DNA of 7,355 nucleotides from Calditrichia bacterium (GTDB lineage Bacteria > Calditrichota > Calditrichia > JAJRVZ01). The position numbers were made by a program, and so were the translations under genes. Positions 1 to 4,611 of this stretch are shown here, one piece after another. The notes under the pieces were generated by a model that had not been told where the DNA came from, did no database searches, and saw nothing but the letters and a program-made list of their open reading frames with translations. The stretch is taken from NCBI GenBank assembly GCA_030634505.1, contig DAOWAQ010000096.1, positions 1 to 7,355 on the forward strand. Reading direction: 5' to 3'. Every line of letters begins with the position of its first letter. Positions within the stretch are counted from its first letter, which is position 1.

Positions 1-297
1 AAAAAAGACAGACAGGGTGGAGTTGTTACAACAAAATTAGATGTGCTCACATTGCAAAAAATAGCATTTCAGACAGGTGGAAAATTTTATCAGGCTACAA
101 GTGGTGAAGCAGAGTTAGACGAAATATACAAGGAAATTGCTGAACTGGAGAAAAAAGAATTAGTTTCAAAACAGTTCTCTCAATATGAAGACAGGTTTCA
201 GGTATTTTTAATAATTGGATTGCTATTGTTGATATTGGAAATGATAATCCCTGAAAAAAGAAAAGTAAAAACTGAATGGCGCGGTCGATTTGTGTAA
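1..297 (+). CDS. batB: BatB-like VWA-domain membrane protein, 3' end only
   Basis: This frame is open from the first base to the TAA at 295-297, giving the last 98 residues of a protein that begins upstream. The visible part opens with KKDRQGGVV and continues with LDVLTLQKIAFQTGGKFY, which resembles the end of the von Willebrand A domain of Bat proteins. A charged helix rich in Glu and Lys follows (about residues 38-58), then a hydrophobic membrane segment (about 68-84) and a short basic tail. In BatA/BatB proteins a C-terminal transmembrane helix after the VWA domain is expected. The order before batC and batD favours BatB over BatA, but this is inferred from context. The MIDAS motif of the VWA domain would lie upstream, so metal binding cannot be assessed. 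A GTG at 43 is in frame but is not a credible start, because family-like sequence precedes it. Confidence 0.8.
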   Translation, partial: KKDRQGGVVTTKLDVLTLQKIAFQTGGKFYQATSGEAELDEIYKEIAELEKKELVSKQFSQYEDRFQVFLIIGLLLLILEMIIPEKRKVKTEWRGRFV

Positions 298-303
298 AAA
301 AAT

Positions 304-358
304 GAATATCGAATATCGATTAACGAATGTCCATGTATGAACGAATTTCAAGATTCGT
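304..358. repeat. AT-rich palindromic intergenic repeat between batB and batC
   Basis: The segment begins with two direct copies of GAATATC (304-310 and 311-317), the second followed by GAT to give a near-palindromic ATCGAATATCGAT. It ends with an inverted repeat, ACGAAT (341-346) and ATTCGT (353-358), around a 6-base loop. It has no coding potential. It resembles the GAATATCGAATATCGA-type dispersed intergenic repeats I associate with Bacteroidota genomes. That resemblance is from memory and needs a genome-wide copy count. It lies within a 141 bp gap in an otherwise single-direction operon. Confidence 0.45.
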
Positions 359-370
359 ATATCGGTGCTC

Positions 371-389
371 TCCCGAAAAACGGGATTTT
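371..389 (+). terminator. Small hairpin with T-run, possible attenuator before batC
   Basis: TCCCG (371-375) and CGGGA (381-385) form a perfect 5-bp GC-rich stem around an AAAAA loop, followed directly by TTTT. This is the layout of a weak intrinsic terminator on the + strand. Its position between batB and batC suggests partial termination or mRNA processing rather than the end of the operon. The stem is short, so function is uncertain. Confidence 0.35.
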
Positions 390-438
390 CAACTTGTTCT
401 TAAATAATTTTTAATTTAGAAAGATTAAAAATAAAGTT

Positions 439-1173
439 ATGCTTAATAAAATTTTAATTATTGTATTTCTTGTTTCATACAATATTGTATTTGCTCAATC
501 ATTAAGAACCAAAATTAATGATGGCAATGACAAATATGGTGAAGAACAATACGAAGAAGCGTTAAATTCATATCAGGATGCACTGATTGATGATCCACAA
601 AATGCTATTGCACATTTTAATCGTGGTGACGCTTTGTATAAAATGGAAAAATATGACCAAGCGCTTGAGGAATATCAAAAAGCTCTATCAGCAAAAGATA
701 TTAATATGGAAGCAAAAACTCATTATAATATAGGAAATACCTATTTCAAACAGGATAAACTACAGGAGAGCATTGAATCCTACATCACCTCTCTTAATCT
801 GAAACCGGATGATAATGATGCTAAATATAATTTGGAATTGGCCAGAGCAAAATTAAAAGAACTTGCTGATAAACAACAGCAGCAACCTCAGCAAAATCAA
901 CAACAGCAACAAGGGGAACAACAAAAGGAAAGCGGTAAAGACGAAGAAAGTGAAAAAGAAAATCAACAACAACAGGAGCAGCAACAGGGAGAGCAGCAAA
1001 ACGAGGAACAGCAAGAAGAACAACAAGGTCAACAACTTGAAGAAGATAAAGACCAAATGAGCAAGGAAGATGCTGAAAGAATTTTAGAAGCATTAAAAAA
1101 TGATGAACAAGATAACCAGAAATTGCGTAAACCTAAAAAAGGTGGCAGACGATCGGTCGCTAAAGATTGGTAA
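439..1173 (+). CDS. batC: BatC-like secreted TPR protein with Gln-rich tail
   Basis: This 244-residue protein is probably exported and belongs to the Bat aerotolerance set. It starts with a hydrophobic signal peptide (about residues 1-20, ending VFAQ), so it should act outside the cytoplasmic membrane. Three tetratricopeptide repeats follow, at about 23-54, 57-87 and 94-125. Signs of them are GDALYKMEKYDQALEEYQKA and IGNTYFKQDKLQESIESY. TPRs are protein-protein docking repeats, which fits a scaffold for the BatA/B/D membrane partners. Residues 146-199 are a low-complexity Gln/Glu stretch, and the end is basic and closes with KDW. To my recollection a C-terminal DW-type ending recurs in BatC proteins. 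The ATG at 439 is chosen because the signal peptide begins there. No clear Shine-Dalgarno sequence precedes it. The name rests on the TPR architecture and the position between batB and batD. Confidence 0.85.
   Translation: MLNKILIIVFLVSYNIVFAQSLRTKINDGNDKYGEEQYEEALNSYQDALIDDPQNAIAHFNRGDALYKMEKYDQALEEYQKALSAKDINMEAKTHYNIGNTYFKQDKLQESIESYITSLNLKPDDNDAKYNLELARAKLKELADKQQQQPQQNQQQQQGEQQKESGKDEESEKENQQQQEQQQGEQQNEEQQEEQQGQQLEEDKDQMSKEDAERILEALKNDEQDNQKLRKPKKGGRRSVAKDW
874..1035 (+). repeat. CAA/CAG-rich low-complexity tract encoding the Gln/Glu region of BatC
   Basis: This coding tract is dominated by CAA, CAG, GAA and GAG codons, covering residues 146-199 of BatC. Codons for Gln alternate irregularly between CAA and CAG, so it is not a pure trinucleotide microsatellite. 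It is probably a flexible acidic/polar linker. Its purine bias is also what keeps other reading frames open on both strands here. Confidence 0.8.
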
Positions 1174-1209
1174 AACAATTGAAGAATGAAAATTGAAGAA
1201 AATATGCAA

Positions 1210-1297
1210 TGTCATTCAGAAGGTCTGAAGGACTCCTATGGAGAATCTTTGAATGTGCCGGTAATCATTTTACTACAAAGATCCTTTCAGGATGACA
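1210..1297. repeat. Inverted-repeat (MITE/REP-like) intergenic element between batC and batD
   Basis: The 88-bp element is bounded by imperfect inverted ends, TGTCATTC at 1210-1217 and GGATGACA at 1290-1297 (7 of 8 complementary). Inside are a nested inverted pair, ATCTTTG (1245-1251) and CAAAGAT (1276-1282), and a small hairpin CTCC-TAT-GGAG (1233-1243). It has no coding potential. The TGTCATYCTGA-type ends resemble a family of palindromic repeats I recall from many Bacteroidota and related genomes. Copy number cannot be tested here. It fills most of the 171-bp gap and would fold strongly in the polycistronic mRNA. A 10-bp direct repeat AATTGAAGAA (1177-1186, 1191-1200) precedes it. Confidence 0.6.
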
Positions 1298-1344
1298 AAT
1301 CAGGTACGATAAATCGGTTAAGGTATAAAAAATAATCAGAAAAA

Positions 1345-3156
1345 ATGAAATTACTAAGTATAAATCTAATATTACTTTTTTTAATAAACACTTTGTCTGC
1401 ACAGGATTATTCAATTCGTGCTTCTGTAAATAAAAATAGAATTGCTTTGGATGAAAGATTTGAATATAAATTAGAAATTAGTGGACAGAGCACTTCACTA
1501 CCTGATCCGGTGTTGCCAGAAATAAAAAATTTTGCATTACTTTCCGGTCCCAATACTTCAACATCCATTCAATTTATAAACGGAAATATGTCTTCTTCCA
1601 AAACCTACTCCTATATTTTGATGCCCAGAAATATTGGAAAATTTGTCATACCTAAAGTGCAAATGAAAATTGATGGTAAAATATATAAATCAAATAATAT
1701 AAGTTTAGAAGTGGTAAAACAAAAAGTAAAAAAACAAAACAAGCAATCTGCTGCTAAAACTTCAACAGATCAAGATTTATTGGGTGAAAAATTATATTTA
1801 AAAACGTTAGTAAGTAGTAGAAACGTTTACCAGAATGAACAGGTACTTGTAACCTATAAATTATATTTCAGATTGACAGTGCGAAGTTATAATTTTGATA
1901 AAATTCCAGCAAATCCGGGATTCTGGATGGAAGAGTTCAAACTTCCCGGACAACCAGAAATATCTCGTGAGATTGTAAATGGAGTTGAATACCAGGTGGC
2001 TACTTTAAGGCAAGTAGCACTATTTCCTGCTCAAAGCGGTGAGCTAACCATTGAACCACTGGTCATCTCAGTCGATGCTATGATAAAACGGAAAACTCGT
2101 TCAAGAAGCTTATTCGATTCCTTTTTTGATGACCCTTTTGGCAGAACTGTAAGGCAAACAATATCCTCTAATCCAATAAAAATTAATGTGAAAGAATTAC
2201 CTGAAAAAGGAAAACCTCGTAATTTTAACGGGATGGTTGGAAAATATTCAATGTCTTTAACTGCCGATAAAAAACAAGTTAAGGCGAATGATGCAGTTTC
2301 ATTAAAATTAACCATTGCCGGAGAAGGAAATATTAAATTAATTGTACCACCTAAATTAATTGTTCCACCGGATCTTGAATTATATGACCCAAAAGAGAAA
2401 TTATCTATTCAAAGAGCCAATGGCTTAGTCAGAGGACAAAAAAATATTGAATATATTGTGGTACCAAGATTTGAAGGTGAATATACAATAAAGCCTGTTT
2501 TACTAAATTACTTTGATCCCAAATCCAGAAAATATAAAACATTGAGAACAAAATCAGTTGATTTGGAAGTTGTTGGCGGGGTATTGTCTGCAGGAGATAT
2601 CTCTGCTTCAACAACGTTGAGTAAACAAGAAGTAGAATTATTGGGTAAGGACATTAGGTTTATAAAAGAGATTGCTCACTACACTAAACGGGGAGAAAAA
2701 ATCTATGCTAATTTTTTGTTCTTATCCGGGTTTATTTTTCCTTTAATTTTAGTTGGATTAGCATTTGGATATAAGCGCCATCAAATTAAACTATTAGGTG
2801 ACGTCCAGTTTGCACGCCGCCGCAAAGCCGGGAAAATCGCATCGAAACACCTGATACATGCAAAAAAATTAATGAAGGCAGAAACATCAAGAGAGTTTTA
2901 TAAATTTATGTCAAAAGCGCTGCAAGGTTTTGTAAGTAATAAGTTAAATATCGACATGACTGATTTCACCGTTACATCAGTAAAACTAAACCTTGAAAAA
3001 ATTGGTGTAAATGCAGAAGAAATCACTGAATACCAGGATTGTTTACAGGAAAGTGATTATATGCAATTTGCAGGTAAAAATTCTGACTTTGATCAAATGA
3101 AAACATTTTTTGACAAATCAAAAAATTGCTTAACAAATCTCGAAAAATATATTTAG
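1345..3156 (+). CDS. batD: BatD-like membrane-anchored protein
   Basis: This 603-residue protein matches the size and layout of BatD (oxygen-tolerance family). It has an N-terminal signal peptide (about 1-20, ending LSAQ) and a long extracytoplasmic region of beta-rich character, expected to hold Ig-like modules. A single membrane helix at about 456-475 (FLFLSGFIFPLILVGLAFGY) is followed by basic residues and about 125 cytoplasmic residues predicted to be helical. The N-terminal segment, with VNKNRIALDERFEYKLEISG, is typical of BatD openings, where a beta-sandwich starts straight after the signal. BatD is thought to join the VWA proteins BatA/BatB in an envelope complex. Its molecular activity is not established. 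The ATG at 1345 begins the signal peptide, and no strong ribosome-binding site is seen. Its stop codon TAG at 3154-3156 overlaps the ribosome-binding segment of batE, so the two are probably cotranscribed and may be translationally coupled. Confidence 0.9.
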   Translation: MKLLSINLILLFLINTLSAQDYSIRASVNKNRIALDERFEYKLEISGQSTSLPDPVLPEIKNFALLSGPNTSTSIQFINGNMSSSKTYSYILMPRNIGKFVIPKVQMKIDGKIYKSNNISLEVVKQKVKKQNKQSAAKTSTDQDLLGEKLYLKTLVSSRNVYQNEQVLVTYKLYFRLTVRSYNFDKIPANPGFWMEEFKLPGQPEISREIVNGVEYQVATLRQVALFPAQSGELTIEPLVISVDAMIKRKTRSRSLFDSFFDDPFGRTVRQTISSNPIKINVKELPEKGKPRNFNGMVGKYSMSLTADKKQVKANDAVSLKLTIAGEGNIKLIVPPKLIVPPDLELYDPKEKLSIQRANGLVRGQKNIEYIVVPRFEGEYTIKPVLLNYFDPKSRKYKTLRTKSVDLEVVGGVLSAGDISASTTLSKQEVELLGKDIRFIKEIAHYTKRGEKIYANFLFLSGFIFPLILVGLAFGYKRHQIKLLGDVQFARRRKAGKIASKHLIHAKKLMKAETSREFYKFMSKALQGFVSNKLNIDMTDFTVTSVKLNLEKIGVNAEEITEYQDCLQESDYMQFAGKNSDFDQMKTFFDKSKNCLTNLEKYI

Positions 3157-3163
3157 GATACAA
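3155..3163 (+). promoter_or_regulatory. Ribosome-binding site of batE overlapping the batD stop
   Basis: AGGA at 3155-3158 overlaps the batD TAG stop (3154-3156) and lies 5 bases before the ATG at 3164. The same AGGATACA string recurs at 3901-3908, before the next-but-one gene. This supports both starts and suggests coupling of batD and batE translation. Confidence 0.55.
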
Positions 3164-3898
3164 ATGAAATACATTTTAGTTTTCACATTTTTGATACAAT
3201 CAGTTTTTGCTTCAGAATGGGATGTATATCTGAAAGAAGGAAATAAAGCATATTCTGAAGGAAATTACGAGGAAGCTGTTGTACATTATTCGAAAATTAT
3301 AGATAATAATATTGAAAGTGGCGAATTATTTTTTAATTTGGGAAACGCCTATTATAAATTGGATGAAATTGGTAAATCAATTTATTATTATGAGAAGTCT
3401 CTAAATTTTATTGAAGGTGATGAGTCTCTTGACCAGAATATAAAAATAGCCAGACTTAAAATTATTGATAAAATTGAACCGATCCCCAAATTATTTTTAT
3501 TTGTCTGGTTGGATAATTTGATGCGTATTCTGAATATAGAAAACTGGGGTTGGCTATCACTTATCCTGTTCTTTTTTGTGGCTGTAATATTTTCATTATA
3601 TCTATTAATTACAAAACGAATATTGTTTCAATTCAGCTGGATATTTTTGATTTTATTCTCAATTTCGATCATAATTTTCGTTAGCAGGATTTATTTATTT
3701 GAATCTTATCAATTTGGTATTATATTTGAAAAAAAGATTGCTGTCATGAGTGAGCCAAACTTAGGCGCTTCAGAAGTGTTTATTTTACATGAAGGTACAA
3801 AAATTAAAATAAATCGAAAATTGAATGGTTGGCTGGAGATTAGCATTGCTGATGGCAAAACAGGATGGTGTAAATCTAATTTAATTGGAATTATTTAA
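3164..3898 (+). CDS. batE: BatE-like membrane protein (TPR, two TM helices, SH3-like domain)
   Basis: The 244-residue protein has the order expected of BatE. It starts with a signal peptide or N-terminal anchor (about 1-17). Two TPRs follow at about 20-50 and 54-85, with motifs such as EGNKAYSEGNYEEAVVHYSK and NLGNAYYKLDEIGKSIYYYE. Two strongly hydrophobic helices lie at about 129-149 and 154-177. A C-terminal bacterial SH3-like domain (about 190-243) carries the usual VMSEPN, HEGTKI and GWLEIS...GKTGWCKSNLIG signatures. Both TPRs and the SH3-like domain are binding modules, so BatE is probably a membrane adaptor of the Bat complex. Bacterial SH3 domains often bind peptide or cell-wall material, but the ligand here is unknown. 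It starts 7 bp after batD and is followed after 12 bp by the lipoprotein gene. The base composition of the membrane part is extremely AT-rich, as expected for Phe/Ile/Leu codons. Confidence 0.88.
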   Translation: MKYILVFTFLIQSVFASEWDVYLKEGNKAYSEGNYEEAVVHYSKIIDNNIESGELFFNLGNAYYKLDEIGKSIYYYEKSLNFIEGDESLDQNIKIARLKIIDKIEPIPKLFLFVWLDNLMRILNIENWGWLSLILFFFVAVIFSLYLLITKRILFQFSWIFLILFSISIIIFVSRIYLFESYQFGIIFEKKIAVMSEPNLGASEVFILHEGTKIKINRKLNGWLEISIADGKTGWCKSNLIGII

Positions 3899-3900
3899 TA

Positions 3901-3910
3901 AGGATACACA
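3901..3910 (+). promoter_or_regulatory. Ribosome-binding site of the SPOR lipoprotein gene
   Basis: AGGA at 3901-3904 lies 6 bases before the ATG at 3911 and just after the batE stop (TAA 3896-3898). It is part of an AGGATACA string identical to that before batE. It fixes the start at 3911, which also gives a proper lipoprotein signal. Confidence 0.5.
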
Positions 3911-4408
3911 ATGAAATATTTTCTAATAATTGTAGTTCTTTTCCTGGTAAGCTGTTCAGGCAGTAAAACTGTAACCAAGAAGGATAATAATGCTAATTCA
4001 AAATATGATGAATCATTTGATCCATTAACTCTTGACGATAATGATATTGAATTTCCGTCACTAATGAATAATGTGGATACAAAAAATATCAGCACTACTA
4101 ATAATAATGATAAAATTCCAGGCTTGCAGCAAGAAGTAAATGGATATAGAGTGCAAATTATAGCTACTCAGGATTTAGAAAAAGCCACACTACTGGAAGA
4201 AGAAGCAAAAAATCAGTTTTCGATATATGGACATAAAACTTACCTGATTTTTGAAACCCCTTTGTATAAAATCCGCATAGGTGATTTTACAAATCGTAAT
4301 GAAGCTGATGATTTAAAAATCCAGGCATTAAAATACAGATATCGTGAAGCATTTATTGTTCGTACAAAGGTTATGTTAAATGCAAATGATGGCATGCAGG
4401 AATTGTAA
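3911..4408 (+). CDS. SPOR-domain lipoprotein
   Basis: The 165-residue product begins with a short lipoprotein signal peptide ending in the lipobox LVSC, so Cys15 should be lipidated after signal peptidase II cleavage. Residues 16-75 are polar, rich in Asn, Asp, Ser and Thr, and look like a flexible tether. Residues 78-153 form a SPOR-like domain. They begin GYRVQIIATQDLEKA, contain YKIRIGDFTNRNEADDLKI, and end with a strand, EAFIVRTKV. SPOR domains bind denuded glycan strands of peptidoglycan, typically at division sites, so the protein is probably an envelope component that contacts the cell wall. It follows batE by 12 bp with its own AGGA site and is followed by a strong terminator, so it appears to be the last gene of the bat transcript. 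No specific gene name is justified. Confidence 0.85.
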   Translation: MKYFLIIVVLFLVSCSGSKTVTKKDNNANSKYDESFDPLTLDDNDIEFPSLMNNVDTKNISTTNNNDKIPGLQQEVNGYRVQIIATQDLEKATLLEEEAKNQFSIYGHKTYLIFETPLYKIRIGDFTNRNEADDLKIQALKYRYREAFIVRTKVMLNANDGMQEL

Positions 4409-4420
4409 ACACAAATAAAT

Positions 4421-4472
4421 ACCACCCCTATGTCCCCTCCTTACCAAGGAGGGGATTCAGAGGAGGTTTTTT
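4421..4472 (+). terminator. Strong hairpin terminator within a palindromic repeat
   Basis: TCCCCTCCTT (4433-4442) and AAGGAGGGGA (4446-4455) form a perfect 10-bp stem around an ACC loop. The outer arms ACCACCCCT (4421-4429) and AGAGGAGGT (4459-4467) extend it imperfectly (7 of 9 pairs). A run of six T (4467-4472) follows. It begins 12 bp after the lipoprotein stop and should end the bat transcript. The whole palindrome resembles a CCCCTCCTT-type intergenic repeat I recall as dispersed in Bacteroidota-like genomes, so it may be a repeat used as a terminator. Confidence 0.75.
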
Positions 4473-4509
4473 CATCGATAAATTCACCTATTTTCTCAAT
4501 TTAAATAAT

Positions 4510-4556
4510 TTGACGTAAATTTCATTTTGAAATATTCTTTTCTTTCTGTATTTTGG
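4510..4556 (+). promoter_or_regulatory. Candidate promoter for the molybdoenzyme-desulfurase gene
   Basis: Two overlapping candidates are visible. The first fits the Bacteroidota pattern (TTTG near -33, about 19 bases, then TAnnTTTG near -7): TTTG at 4526-4529, 19 bases, then TATTTTGG at 4549-4556 (one mismatch). It would start transcription near 4563 and give a leader of about 50 bases. The second resembles the sigma-70 consensus: TTGACG at 4510-4515, a 17-base spacer, then TATTCT at 4533-4538. The region lies between the upstream terminator and the start at 4612, where a promoter is expected. AT-rich DNA produces such matches by chance, so neither is proven. I see no clear operator or riboswitch here. 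Confidence 0.4.
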
Positions 4557-4611
4557 ATTGAATCAAGAATTTATAATCTTATTTATCTGCAAATACCAAC
4601 GAGATTTATTT

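Noticed and set aside
43..45. GTG as the start of a small 84-residue membrane protein
   Set aside because: The frame is open upstream to base 1 and the upstream residues (KKDRQGGVV) look like the Bat VWA family, so this is the tail of a longer gene.
394..419. Bacteroidota-type promoter before batC (TTG at 394-396, TAATTTAG at 412-419)
   Set aside because: The spacing is 15 bases rather than about 19 and the -7 box has a mismatch. In AT-rich DNA this is not convincing.
874..1035. CRISPR-like or tandem repeat array
   Set aside because: There are no fixed-length repeats or spacers. It is irregular glutamine/glutamate coding sequence in frame with batC.
821..1093. Open frames on the minus strand and in another plus frame across the Gln-rich part of batC (also 853-1056 and 863-1060)
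   Set aside because: They arise from the CAA/CAG/GAA codon bias, which lacks stops in other frames. Their translations are low-complexity Leu/Val/Phe or Asn/Lys runs with no domain features.
2031..2614. Minus-strand open frames within batD (2031-2315, 2429-2614)
   Set aside because: They lie antisense to a well-supported gene and have no recognisable motifs, ribosome-binding site or promoter.
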